From: Siphonodentalium dalli
Lineage: Eukaryota > Mollusca > Scaphopoda > Gadilida > Siphonodentaliidae
Direction of reading: 5' to 3'
Length of the DNA stretch: 64,000 nt
NCBI GenBank assembly: GCA_032622095.1
Contig: CP136069.1
Span: 2,951,462 to 3,015,461 of the forward strand
A program made the position numbers and the translations under genes. The notes beneath the pieces are model-generated. The model did no database searches. It saw only the letters and a list, made by a program, of their open reading frames with translations, and was not told the DNA's origin. Positions within the stretch are counted from its first letter, which is position 1. Each line of letters opens with the position of its first letter. Shown piece by piece: positions 11,623-22,030 of the stretch.

Positions 11623-11679
11623 TAGGTGAATATGCTAACCGGAATGTGTACTTTGGTAAGTTTGGTGAATACGCAATTT

Positions 11680-12150
11680 TGTTCAAATTACCGGAGTCAG
11701 GTTAACCCCTGCATTCTGTGGTGTTCCCAACCTTCTATGATCTCTATATATCTCTATAAGGCCAAACAAAATTATACCTGTGTTTGGGGGGTCCCACCCT
11801 CTCTGAGAATTAGGGCAGTTAGGTTAATTTTTTTTAATTTTTTGAAATACTGGTACATTGGAAATTATGTTTGATCTCAAAGTACAGGTACTTAGGATGA
11901 TAAAATCTATGTGTATCAATGTACAATTTAGGTATTTAAACCAATATATTAATTTGATAATTTTATTTGACAAAAACTCAATATCTGGGCAGAAAGGTGA
12001 TGTTAATTTACTGGAGGCCCAATAAAACGTTTTGGGTAGGCAGCTTTAAGATAGGGTAGGTAGCCTAAGTGAGGGACACACCAAACACACATACAGTACT
12101 TTTTATTTTGGCCTAACAGAGTGTTAATGGTCTTATATTTATCATTGTAG
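11680..12150. other. Upstream intron/spacer of the torsin gene
   Basis: Non-coding and AT-rich. It ends in TTTATCATTGTAG at 12150, a good splice acceptor, so at least one upstream untranslated exon is expected; I could not locate it. Confidence 0.5.
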
Positions 12151-12779
12151 AAGCAATGAATTCCGACGATGATGTGGAGCCGATGGACGTATCTGGTGGG
12201 TCTTTGGGTAACTCGCCGACAGCCGCTCAGATTCAGTCGAGTATTTCTAGCTTCAGGGGCCTCGGCCTGTTCTCACGAGCAGCTTGCACACTAAAAAACC
12301 TCACTAGATCACCGACGGCTGACAGACTGAAACATGTCGGTGACTCACCATCAGCTGATGGAATGGAATATGAGGCTAGTCACATTCAGGAGACAGCATA
12401 CATGTTTAGCAACAGAGACAATACTGAAAAATATCATCAAGGCCATATTCTTCCTGATTCTTCTACGGAAATACAATTTCAAGGTCAACAATATCTTCAT
12501 GGCGACAATTCTGGTCAGAGACAAATTCCATATGTAAATGACAACATGAAGACAAATCGTGCTGGTGATATATGTGCATTACCAAATATGCTTCAATCTC
12601 AGTCAAGTCAGCTTCAAAGAGACATGAAGGGAGATAATCATGATGTTCAATCTCAGTCAAATCAGCTTCAAAGAGACATGAAGGGAGATAATCATGATGT
12701 TCGTAACAGAAAACCACCAACAATTCGTTCCCTTGGTGCACCATCTGGTCAGAAAACTGGTGAACAGAAGGATAGTAAG
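12151..12779 (+). CDS. Torsin exon 1 (start codon, disordered N-terminus)
   Basis: TTTATCATTGTAG precedes AAGCAATGAATTCC; the ATG is five bases into the exon. The encoded 208 residues are rich in Ser, Gln, Asp and Asn, with no known domain. A 54-bp exact-but-one tandem duplication (12594-12647, 12648-12701) repeats QLQRDMKGDNHDV, with one Ser/Asn difference. The exon ends AGTAAG|GTACATC in phase 0. Confidence 0.85.
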
Positions 12780-15700
12780 GTACATCTATGTTCCATTTAG
12801 TTGCTGCATGGCAAGCCTAAGTTTAGTGTGCCTGTCATTTGCAGAATGAGGTCCCCAGAGGGTGAATTTAGTGACGCTATCCCGCATAGCGGACTAGCAT
12901 CACTAAATTCACCGTCTGGGGACCTCGTTCTGCTTAGGACTCATCTTCTCTGGAAAAGTTTCTTTATTATCAAATTTCTATAGAAACTTTTTCACATAGA
13001 TTTTATTTCTTTTTTAGTTTAGTTTCTATGTATCCCCAAATTGGCAGCCGACACTGTCACACATTGCATAATCGAGGTTCCCAATGGGTGCACATCACAA
13101 TATTAACCATCTGGGAACTTCAATCTGAGTCTATGTCTCCCATCTTGGATTTTGCTCCTTGAATGACTAAATCCTTTGGCACACCCTACAGACCACATCC
13201 CTCATCTGATGATCACAGAATTCATATGGATCTTCGGGGTGACTTCTAGATGGGAGCCTCCTATTTTGACCGAAATTTGTTGAAAACAAGGCTGCCAGCA
13301 GCCATTTTGGAATCTACTCTTTGTATGACTATATTCCTTTGCAGCCCCCTACAGACTGTATCCCTCATCTGATCATCACCAAACTTCATATGGATCTTCG
13401 GGGTGACCTCTAGTTTACTTTCCTTCTTCCATATTCTATTCATTCATGCTAAAAACCTCACGTGACATGGTTAGTAAACGTGATCGCTATTACTCGAGTA
13501 AAGCCCATTACATTGATAGCACACCACCATCAGACAGTATACCCTTAACACCTGCAGACAATATCATTTGGGAGTGGGGGTCACCTGCAAACATTACCAT
13601 TCAGCAAAAAAATAAGTCCTTCCCAAGTTGAGCTACAGTGTCATTAACAGTTTCATTAACTTTTGCACGATTATGATCACCTGCAGATTGGAGCTATCAA
13701 ATTTGAACGATTTTCGATGAAAAATATGGCCACTGGCAGCCATCTTGGATTTTACTCTTTGCATGACAAAATCCTTTGGCAAACCCTATAGACCACATCC
13801 CTCAATAGATCATCATCAAACTTCATATGGATTTTCGGGATGAACTCTAGATAGGAGCCTCCTATTTTGACCGAAATTTGTTGACAACAATTTACTCTTT
13901 GTATTACTAAGTCCTTTGGCCCACCCAACCTTGAAATAGGGTGTCTGTCATTTGCAGAATGAGGTCCCCAGGGGGTGAATTTAGTGATGCTACCCCGCAT
14001 AGCGGGCTAGCATCACCAAATTCACCCTCTGGGAACCTCATTCTGCTGAGGTGTAAGCAGAATGAGGTCCCCAGAGGGTGAATTTGGTGATGCTAGCCTC
14101 TGGGGACCTCATTCTGCAAATGACAGACACCCTATTTCAAGGCTTGGGCACACCCAACAGGCCACATCTCTCATCCTATCGTCACTAAACTTCATATGGA
14201 TCTTCGGGAGCCTCCCACAGCAGCCATCTTGTATTTCAAATTTGAATACAATATACGAGCGCCTGCGGCGCATAGATACTATAGGAGGCGGGATGGGGTG
14301 GTGGGTGGGTACTTACCAATATACGAGCGCCTGCGGCACATAGATACTATGGGAGGCAGGATGGGGTGGTGGGTGGGTACTTACCAATATACGAGCGGCC
14401 ATAGATACTATGGGAGGCGGGATGGGGTGGTGGGTGGGTACTCACCAATATACGAGCGCCTGCGGCGCATAGATACTATGGGAGACGGGATGGGGTGGTG
14501 GGTGGGTACTTACCAATATTTGAGCGCCTGCGTCGCATAGATACTATAGGAGGCAGGATGGGGTGGTGGGTGGGTACTTACCAATTCAAGCCCGCAATTA
14601 TTGGAGAATTGATTTGAAAAATTAAAGGCATGTTTAGCATTATCTCGAGATGGGAGCTACGGTATAAAATTTGAAATATTTTCGATGAAAAACATGGCCG
14701 CCGGCAGAGATCTTGGATTTTACTCTTTGCATGACAAAATCCTTTGGCACTCCCTACAGAATCACATACCTAACCTGATGATCACCAAACCTCATACGGA
14801 TTTTCGGGGTGATCTCTAGATGGGAGCCTCCTATTTTGACCAAAATTTGTGGAAAAATATGGCCGCCAGTGGCCATCTTGGAATTTACTCTTTGTATGAC
14901 AAATCCTTTGGCGCACCATACAGACCACATCCCTCATCCGATCATCACCAATCTTCATTGGTGGGAAATGTTCACATAATAAGTTCAACAAATAGCATAA
15001 TGATGTTTTTTTTTAACTTATTATCTGAACATTTCCCATCAATGAACGACTCATCAATGAGTAAAGAAAAGGTTAAATATACCTTGAGATTCGGGAATTA
15101 TTGCTTTCGTTCAAGACTCGATATGATTTACATGTAGCGGGCTAGCATCACTAAATTCACCCTCTGGGGACCTCATTCTGCTTCGGCCTCATCTTCTCTG
15201 GAAAGTTTCTTTTTTTCTTTCATAGATTTTATTTCTTTTTATACCCCCTGCAACGAAGTTAGGGGGGGGGGTATACTGGAGTCAGCTTGTCCGTCCGTGG
15301 ACACAAATTTATCCAGAATTTTTCTCAGTCGTTTTTTTATCAATTTCTGTGAAACTTGGCACAGACATCAACCACCATGGGAACCTGTGCACCTGCGATT
15401 ATGACGTCTGTGGAATTATCCCCCCTTTTTCGACTTAGAAAATTTTCACAACATGTATAATTTTGTCCGAGCTTTTATTCCTACATTTTTAGGTCAATTG
15501 TTTTTTAACTTGGCACAGATATTTAGTACTATGGGAACCTGTGCACCTGCAATTATGACGTCTGTCCTACATTTTTTGGTGGAGTTATCCCTCCTTTTCG
15601 ACTTAGAATTTTTTTTTGCAACATGCCTAATTTTGTCCGAGCTTTTATTCCTATATTTTTAAGTGAATGTTTTTTAATCTTGGCACTGATATTTAGTACC

Positions 15701-17253
15701 ATGGGAACCTGTGCACCTGCGATTATGATGTCTGTCCGATTTTTTTTTGTGAAGTTATTTTCCTTTTTCGACTTAGAACATTTTTGCAACATGCATAATT
15801 TTGTCCGAGCTTTTATTCCTACATTTTTCGGTCAATAGGTTTAAGATTAGGGTTAGGGTTGTGCACCTGCAATGGGAACTGTTATTTTATTATTTTAGCT
15901 AAATGTTTACTGACATGTGAAACATCATAGTATTTTAAAAACGGGGGGGGGGGGGGGGGGGGGGGGTATCCATTGGGACAGTCACACCTCTAGTTTAGTT
16001 TAGTTTCTCTATATCCCAAAATTGGCTGACAACACATTGCATAATCGAGGTTCCCAATGGGTGTTCATCACAATATTCAGCATTTGGGAACTTAAATCTG
16101 AGTCTATGTCTGCCATAACAGATGAGGCCATGCAGAATGAGGTCCCAAGAGGGTGAATTTGGTGATGCTAGCCCACTATGCATGGTAGCGTCACTAAATT
16201 CACCTTCTGGGGACCTCATTCTGCATGTGACAGGCACATTGAACTGAGACTTGAATTGACCCCTGTTATTGTGCAATGCCGAGTCTAATGTCTGCTGCCA
16301 TTTTACAGGTCGACCCAAGAACTATTTACAAGCCAAGCAGACGACGATGCTGTTTGAATTCTCGGATGATAATGATTAACATCTTCCTATGTGGAATCGC
16401 TGCATTTATGGTTTATATCTTCATTCTATCAAATCCAAACTATCACAAACAAATCGTTAAGTTAAAAGAAACTCTTGAGACTGACATCCTCGGACAACAT
16501 ATAGCGGTGAAGTTAGTCATTGATTCTTTAAGTAATTTATTTGAAGAAACGAATGGTGAAAGCGACAATTCAAAGTTCCAAGTGTTTTCGTTTCATGGTT
16601 GGACAGGTGTTGGGAAAAACTTCATCAGTTCTTATATAATGGACGCATTTTCATGGAAGAAAGTCACAAAATTTATAGTTCCCTTACATTTCCCACATTC
16701 TCAATATGACGAGGTTTACTCGCAGCAAATTGAGCAGTGGATTATGGGTAATATCACACAAGATATAGTGAATATATTTCTTTTTGACGAAATGGACAAG
16801 GCATCGGCTGGTGTCGTCACTGGATTAAAAGAAAGTTTAAAACGTCTGAAGATTGCTAGTAATTCAGAAGGAACTTATACAATTTTTCTATTGCTAAGCA
16901 ACACAAAAGGCACAGCAATCAACCGGCTGATGGTGAATCTGGTCAAATCTGGTAAGAATAGAAACTCGCTTCATTCGGAGAGTTTTGTGAACATTTTTAA
17001 ATCGGATCTGAACGGCGACTGGTTGGAAGTGCTTCTCGGCGACGGACTGATTGATGTGTTCGTTCCGTTCCTCCCGCTCGATAAAACTCATGTCAGACAA
17101 TGTATCGAGAGGGACTTAGTTCGTAAAGGATTTTTCGTGAGTAGCGATATCGTTGAAGAAATTACTGGTGAGTTATCTTTCGTCAGCGATATGCAACTAT
17201 CTGTGACAGGATGTAAGCGGGTGTCGGACAAAGTTGATTTTGTTGTTCACTGA
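12156..17253 (+). CDS. Torsin-family AAA+ ATPase, Torsin-4A-like (2 coding exons)
   Basis: Coding exons 12156-12779 and 16309-17253 join in phase 0 (AAG|GTACAT donor, TTTTACAG acceptor), giving 522 residues. Residues 1-208 are a polar, low-complexity region with an 18-residue duplication (147-164, 165-182). Residues 219-221 are RRR just before a single hydrophobic segment (about 229-248). The ATPase follows: Walker A GWTGVGKN (305-312), Walker B IFLFDEMDK (D368, E369), Cys473 in HVRQCIERD, and a sensor-II Gly-Cys-Lys at 509-511 near the C-terminus. The GxTGxGKN and GCK motifs and the cysteine pair are torsin hallmarks. Torsins act in the ER and nuclear-envelope lumen and need LAP1/LULL1-type activators. 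The long N-terminus plus membrane segment in place of a signal peptide is the Torsin-4A arrangement. A GTGAGT at 17168 looks like a donor, but the conserved C-terminus lies beyond it, so it is probably unused. Confidence 0.93.
12838..13140. mobile_element. Family A hairpin with composite core (torsin intron)
   Basis: 12844-12931 is a near-perfect hairpin (CAGAATGAGGTCCCCAGAGG and complement), followed by the core CATCTTCTCTGGAAAAGTTT, CCCCAAATTGGCAGCCGACA and GGGAACTTCAATCTGAGTCT. The second hairpin of the composite is missing here. Confidence 0.65.
13140..14245. repeat. Repeated GACCACATCCCTCATCTGAT family with family A hairpins
   Basis: Several partial copies of a unit containing CCATCTTGGATTTTACTCTT, ATCCTTTGGC, CCACATCCCTCATC, CTTCATATGGATCTTCGGG and GGGAGCCTCCTATTTTGACC occur at about 13140-13420, 13730-13930 and 14150-14230. 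Further copies are at 14640-14960 and, in reverse, at 32080-32530 and 38395-38500. A family A double hairpin lies at 13955-14125. No coding frame is shared by the copies; the class is unknown. Confidence 0.55.
14253..14588. repeat. 68-bp G-rich minisatellite, 5 copies
   Basis: Unit ATACGAGCGCCTGCGGCGCA, TAGATACTATGGGAGGCGGG, ATGGGGTGGTGGGTGGGTAC, TTACCAAT. On the - strand each unit contains ATTGGTAAGTACCC, a strong donor-like string. On the + strand GGGATGGGGTGGTGGGTGGG could form a G-quadruplex. It lies in the torsin intron. Confidence 0.9.
14640..14985. repeat. Further copies of the torsin-intron repeat family
   Basis: Two copies (about 14655-14830 and 14830-14955) of the unit described at 13140-14245, with ATCCTTTGGC, CATACAGACCACATCCCTC and GGGAGCCTCCTATTTTGACC. 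Confidence 0.5.
15240..15985. repeat. Element with internal ~170-bp repeats and G-run ends
   Basis: It starts ATACCCCCTGCAACGAAG, followed by a G run and GTATACTGG, and ends in a long G run then GTATCCATTGGGACAG. Three copies of GGGAACCTGTGCACCTGC with AATTATGACGTCTGTCC and TTTTGTCCGAGCTTTTATTC lie between. Short open frames inside are shared-repeat artefacts. Confidence 0.55.
15995..16250. mobile_element. Composite family A element just upstream of torsin exon 2
   Basis: Core sequence (TTTAGTTTCTCTATATCCC, CGAGGTTCCCAATGGGTG) is followed by a hairpin at 16133-16225 (GCAGAATGAGGTCCCAAGAG ... CCTCATTCTGC). The element ends about 60 bp before the exon 2 acceptor. Confidence 0.65.
16309..17253 (+). 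CDS. Torsin exon 2 (membrane segment, ATPase, stop)
   Basis: The acceptor TGCTGCCATTTTACAG ends at 16308 and the exon opens in phase 0 at VDPRTIYKPSRRR. It carries the membrane segment, Walker A and B, sensor I (FLLLSNTKG) and sensor II (VTGCKRV), ending FVVH and TGA at 17251-17253. The whole AAA+ region is in one exon. Confidence 0.93.
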   Translation, partial: VDPRTIYKPSRRRCCLNSRMIMINIFLCGIAAFMVYIFILSNPNYHKQIVKLKETLETDILGQHIAVKLVIDSLSNLFEETNGESDNSKFQVFSFHGWTGVGKNFISSYIMDAFSWKKVTKFIVPLHFPHSQYDEVYSQQIEQWIMGNITQDIVNIFLFDEMDKASAGVVTGLKESLKRLKIASNSEGTYTIFLLLSNTKGTAINRLMVNLVKSGKNRNSLHSESFVNIFKSDLNGDWLEVLLGDGLIDVFVPFLPLDKTHVRQCIERDLVRKGFFVSSDIVEEITGELSFVSDMQLSVTGCKRVSDKVDFVVH

Positions 17254-17440
17254 TACGTGACATGCTGCAAGCAGGACCTGGTATCGGAAAAGGTTGAATT
17301 TTGTTATCCACTGAACCGTAACTGGCTGTAAGCGGGTATTGGACTAGCTAGGTTAACCGTGACTGGCTATAAGTGGTTATTGGACTAGCTAGCTTAAGTG
17401 TCACTGGCTATAAGCAGGTATTGGACTAGCTACTAGTAGG
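17200..17440 (+). repeat. Degenerate tandem copies of the torsin coding end in the 3' UTR
   Basis: The coding end GTGACAGGATGTAAGCGGGT followed by GTCGGACAAAGTTGATTTTG recurs after the stop as GTGACATGCTGCAAGCAGGA with GTATCGGAAAAGGTTGAATT (from about 17258), then as shorter CTGGCTGTAAGCGGGTATTG and CTGGCTATAAG units to about 17435. About five copies in all, of 45-60 bp, with the coding copy first. Confidence 0.75.
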
Positions 17441-17535
17441 TTACTTGGTTGTCCAATAATGTGAAATGGTTGAGTTAAAATTTTTGTGATTTATTCACTG
17501 ATAATTAACAAGGAAACAAATCGGTCCATTCAAGA

Positions 17536-17541
17536 AATAAA
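17536..17541 (+). terminator. Possible polyadenylation signal of the torsin gene
   Basis: AATAAA within CAAGAAATAAATGTC, 283 bases after the stop codon, followed by T-rich sequence. This is position and motif only. Confidence 0.5.
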
Positions 17542-17710
17542 TGTCTATTTTATTTTGGTCATGGAATTTTGACCGCGATTAAATTCAGCAAACTGCATGA
17601 AGCCTGAAGGGTTCAGAAGTTTGCATGATTTATTCCGTTATCAAAATCAAAGACAACATTGAATCTGTCTTATGTACATGTACCTGAACAAATTACGAAT
17701 ATATATATAT

Positions 17711-19135
17711 ACTAGAAGGTGACCCGACTTCGTCCGGGCTTTGACCTTGAATTGTCCATTTTGAAGGTCAAGGTCAAGTGGGGGTAACGATTTGACCAGT
17801 CCAAAACACTGCCCGGACAAAAGTACCCGACAAACGTGCCCGTCGAAATCCATCCGGTTTTACCCGATTTGACCTTGAATTGATCATTTTGAAGGTCAAG
17901 GTCTGGTCGGGGTCACGATTGGACCCGTCCAAAACAATCGGTGAACAAAAGTAACCCAACGTATCAAATTTCGTCGAAATCCCATCAAAATTGGCGATTT
18001 GACCTTGAAGTTACCCGATTTCATGGTCAAGGTCACGTCGCACGGGCAAATGAATATGCTTATGAGACTCGCCATAAGAAAGTACCCCCACATACCAAGT
18101 TTCATCGAAATCCCGTGATATTCGGGCGTTTGACCTTGAAATGACCCGATTTCAAGGTCAAGGTGACGTCGCACGGACAAATTAATATGCCTATGTTCGT
18201 CCCCGGCCGAAAATACCCCCACATACCAAGTTTCATCGAAATCGGTTGGGACGATTTCGAGTTCATAGCGAACACACACACAGACACACAGACAGATCTT
18301 CCAAAATATATAATAGATATACCTGAACAAATTTGGTTTTTGAATAGCCCGGACAACGTCGGGCTCATCGGCTAGTCTATTATATATTTTGGAAGATCTG
18401 TCTGTGTGTGTGTGTGTGTGTTCGCGATGGACTCGAAAACAGCCAAGCCGATTTTGATGAAACTTGGTATGTGAGGGTACTTTTGGCCGGGGACTGGCAT
18501 GAGCCTATTTATTTGCCCGTGCGACGTGACCTTGACCTTGAAATCGGGTCATTTCAAGGTCAAACGCCCGAGTATCACAGGATTTCGATGAAAATTAGTG
18601 TCTAGGGATAGTTTCGTATGGGGAGTGTCGTAAGCCTATTCCTTTGCACGTGCGACATGACCTTGACCTTGAAATCGGGTCAATTCAAGGTCAAATCGGG
18701 ATTTCGACGAAATTTGATATGTGGGGTTACTTTTGTCCACTGGGTGTTTTGGACGGGTCGAATCGTGACCCCGACCTGACCTTGACCTTCAAAATGATCA
18801 ATTCGAGGTCAAATCGGGTAAAAACCGAATGGATTTCGACGGGTACTTTTGTCGGGTACGAAATTTGATACATAGGGTTACTTTTGTCCACTGGGTGTTT
18901 TGGACGGGTCAAATCGTGACCCCGACCTGACCTTGACCTTCAAAATGATCAATTCAAGGTCAAATCGGGTAAAAACGGATGGATTTCGACGGGTACTTTT
19001 GTCCGGGCAGTGTTTTGGACGGCTCAAATCGTGACCTGACCTTGACCTTCAAAATTGACAATTCAAGGTCAAATCGCGCAATTCGCCGAAAAGCAAAGGG
19101 GAAACAGCCCGGACGAAGTCGGGTCACCCTGCTAG
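17711..19135. mobile_element. TIR element(s) with AAGGTGACCCGACTTCGTCC ends
   Basis: Left ACTAGAAGGTGACCCGACTT and right, in reverse complement, ACTAGCAGGGTGACCCGACT form TIRs of about 30 bp ending CGTCCGGGC. Internal ~90-150-bp units repeat GACCTTGACCTTGAAATCGG, TTTCATCGAAATC and GACGTCGCACGGAC in both orientations. A weaker end-like sequence at about 18345-18375 (GCCCGGACAACGTCGGGC, then CTAGTCTA) suggests two elements head to head. A lone right end recurs at about 21055-21083. Confidence 0.6.
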
Positions 19136-19139
19136 TATA

Positions 19140-19510
19140 TATATATATACCTGAACAAATTACAAATTTGAATTTTTTATTTTCGCCAAATTACAATAAG
19201 AAGTTATATGTATTGTGGTGGATTGACAGTAACATGGTGTTCTGGCCAATCATCTCATATATATTTTGAAGACCTCTGTTTGTGTTCGCGATGGACTCGA
19301 ACACGGCTGGACCGATTTCGACCAAACTTGGTACGGACACGTAATTCGACCCGGGAACGAACATGGGCACGTCCATTTTTCCGTGCGGCGTGACCTTCAA
19401 AACTCATATCTCGGGATTCGCAGTGCTAATCACGCCGAAATTTAGCACTGCGATGCAGGGAGGATAACTCTATATTCATACGTCGACGAACGTAAGCAAA
19501 TTTGCAGAAG
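19140..19510. repeat. Partial element related to 17711-19135
   Basis: It contains TATATACCTGAACAAATTAC, as at 17690, and TGTGTTCGCGATGGACTCGA, CCGATTTCGACCAAACTTGG and CGTGCGGCGTGACCTTCAAA, matching internal parts of the preceding element. Confidence 0.5.
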
Positions 19511-19515
19511 AAGTG

Positions 19516-20669
19516 GTACCGTACTGACCCGGGTTTAGGCCCAGGGGGCCTTTGTTTTATTTGAGCTCAAAAACACAAGTGGGCTTAAACTCGGATATGG
19601 CCCTTTGCAAACCAAAAATCCCAAGAAATCGAGACAGTAAAACTGATGAAATAGATGAAAGCCGATCTAACGCCGAGTATCGGGAAATATACCCGGCTTC
19701 CAGATAAATGACACCATTTGACTAATTTGTAAACAGTGTGGGTTATCGGTAAATCCCGTATCTATAGTCTATACTATATAATATAGTAGTCTAGACTATA
19801 GTTTATATCAATGTTGAGACTTAATCCGATTAGAATAATAAACCCGGCGCTTTATTCGTGATCCGTTGTCCGCATAGAGGATGTTACAATAGCGACTAAT
19901 TGCATGTTTAACAAAAGCCAGTGAGTGTAATTAATTAACAGTATTGACAAAAGACAGGACGATGTATTTCTGCTAAAAGCATGTGTTTGAATATTTAGAG
20001 TTATTGCTCCTAAACTGTTTATACTGTAAAACGTGAACAAAATGCAGTTTAAAAATGTTAATGTCGATAACCTTTATTTTGGTTTCGAGTGTATAACGCA
20101 TTGACATAGTTTGGAAGGCATGGTTGTTGAATGACAAGTTCCCCTTCTGCCCCATTATTATACCCATGGTGTTAACACTGTGTTTACATAACCAGGAAGC
20201 CAGTTCTTTGTGTTTGGCCACATGTAGGAACATACCGACGTTGTCACTGAACACGAAAATATGTTTTTACAGTACCGTGGTTGGACAGGTTAGTTTTGCA
20301 CGCGCTTGGCTTTTGAAGCACTCATGTTTATCGCGTTTTCAGATATGATGTCTGTTAACGATTGGTTTCCCCGGGAAGTATAATTGAATAAACAAATGAG
20401 ATTTTAAGATTCACTTTATTTTATTGATTATTCTCACTTGCCTACAAAGTATAATTTTTCCGTTTTTAATATAAATATTATATTTGTTGAATTCGTCAAT
20501 CTTTATTGCTGTCTACAAGCTGATAGAAAATACTTACTTACCACCGCTGAAATTGAACAAAATTTGGGGTGGGCCTAAACTCGAATATACCCCTGTGCAT
20601 GGAATTTGGCCAAAAGATATGGGTGGGCTTAAATACGGGCATGGGCCTTGAGCCGGGTCAGTACGGTAC
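19516..20669. mobile_element. TIR element with GTACCGTACTGACCCGG ends
   Basis: The 17-bp ends are exact inverted repeats (19516-19532, 20653-20669). Next to them are paired sub-terminal pieces: GTTTAGGCCC and GTGGGCTTAAACTCGGATAT at the left, GGGCCTTGAGCC and GTGGGCTTAAATACGGGCAT at the right. No transposase is visible. The class is undetermined. Confidence 0.7.
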
Positions 20670-21120
20670 TATCTTCCATCAGGATAAAAACAATGCGTAA
20701 CTTCTATGACGTCGTTAGAGGTCATAACGTTAGATCACGTTAATGCTTAACCGGCCGATGCATTTGACTGTTTCAGACGTCTTGGCGATATCTCGGGCAC
20801 CGATGGTAATTTATCTTTACGTTGAAACTTAATTAATGAGCGTGTGTATATGAGGCGCGTTTATATACTTGAGTGGAAATCAAATCAGATTAAACTGGCG
20901 GATTTTTACGGACGAAATTTGATGCATAGGGTATCTCGGTATCCGCTGGGCCGATTTCCCGGTACCCACTGGGCCGATTTCCACCATTTTTGGGGTGTTG
21001 GTGTTTGACCCCATCTGACCTTGACCTTCAAAATGGTCAATTCAAGGTCAAAGCCCGGACGAAGTCGGGTCACCTTCTAGTAATACAATAAGAATTTACT
21101 GTGGTGGGTTGACAAGCCTG
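20670..21120. other. Spacer with a fragment of the GACCCGACTTCGTCC element
   Basis: 20670-20870 shows no feature. From about 20880 the sequence resembles the 17711-19135 element and ends GCCCGGACGAAGTCGGGTCA followed by CCTTCTAGTA at 21083. Confidence 0.5.
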
Positions 21121-21123
21121 AGT

Positions 21124-21562
21124 TTAGTGTGCCTGACATTTTCAGAATGAGGTCCCCAGAGGGTGAACTTAATGCTGCCATCCCACATAGCGGCTAGCAT
21201 TACCAAACTCACCCTCTGGGGACCTCATTCTGCATGGCCTCATATACTATGGGAGAAATAGACTCAGATTGAAGTTTCCAAATGGTGAATATTGTGAAGT
21301 GCACCCATTGGGAACATCGATTAAGCAATGAGTCGTCTGCCAATTTGAGGATATAGAGAAACTAAACTAAAAAAGAAAAGGAATCTATGTGAAGAAGTTT
21401 CTATAGAAATTTTATAATAAAGAAACTCTCCAGAGAAGATGAGGCCAAAGCAGAATGAGGTCCCGAAAGGGTGAATTTGGTGATGCCAGCCCACTGTGCG
21501 CGATAGCGTCACTAAATTCACCCTCTGGGGACCTCATTCTGCAATTGACAGGCACAATAAAC
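21124..21562. mobile_element. Composite family A element, near complete
   Basis: Two family A hairpins (about 21143-21234 and 21450-21543) flank the core CAGATTGAAGTTTCCAAATG, GGGAACATCGATTAAGCAATG and GAGGATATAGAGAAACTAAA. The outer flanks GTGTGCCTGACATT and AATTGACAGGCACA mirror each other, showing that the paired hairpins are the ends of one ~430-bp element. Confidence 0.75.
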
Positions 21563-21693
21563 TTAGGTTTGTGGATTGACAGTAACATGGTTTTCTCGCA
21601 TATATAAGAGAATGCATTGGCACAGGGTTTTCACAAAATTTCAGGAAGCTCCAGTCATGAAGGGTTAATGTTTGGTGCTTTAAAATATTGCAT

Positions 21694-21868
21694 AATCTGT
21701 CAGCAAACAGTGCTAATTATTATAATCTGTCAGCAAGCAGTGCTAATTATTATAATCTGTCAGCAAGCAGTGCTAATTATTATAATCTGTCAGCAAGCAG
21801 TGCTAATTATTATAATCTGTCAGCAAGCAGTGCTAATTATTATAATCTGTCAGCAAACAGTGCTAATT
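21694..21868. repeat. 30-bp minisatellite, about 6 copies
   Basis: Unit TAATCTGTCAGCAAGCAGTG followed by CTAATTATTA; the first and last copies carry CAAACAG. The 3n period gives spurious open frames. Confidence 0.95.
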
Positions 21869-21944
21869 ATTTTTGTACCTGATTAAATATAAAATTGATA
21901 TAAATCTCTATTTTGATGTTAATTATTTCCTCCATGCCCACAGG

Positions 21945-22030
21945 TTAACCACAGGGAGCCTCTCACAGATGGAAGCATGCACTATGGAGTGTTGTCTGCT
22001 CCAGTCTATGTGGGGCTCCCTATGGGTTAA
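21945..22030. mobile_element. TTAA-flanked family C hairpin
   Basis: TTAACCACAGGGAGCC ... GGGCTCCCTATGGGTTAA, with GATGGAAGCATGCACTATGG in the loop side. Confidence 0.75.

Noticed and set aside
14820-15137. 105-codon frame MGASYFDQNLW... as a gene
   Set aside because: It overlaps an interspersed repeat with many diverged copies in both orientations, and the frame is not conserved among the copies.
15843-15862. TTAGGGTTAGGG-like string (also 63063-63160) as interstitial telomere
   Set aside because: Only two or three imperfect units, inside other repeats and with changed spacing; not telomeric DNA.
16276-16308. ATG at 16276 as the torsin start
   Set aside because: A good acceptor ends at 16308, the upstream exon at 12151-12779 joins in phase, and the 11 codons before 16309 are the polypyrimidine/acceptor region.
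17168-17173. GTGAGT inside torsin exon 2 as a splice donor
   Set aside because: The frame beyond it encodes the conserved torsin C-terminus with Gly-Cys-Lys and then stops, so splicing here would remove a required motif.
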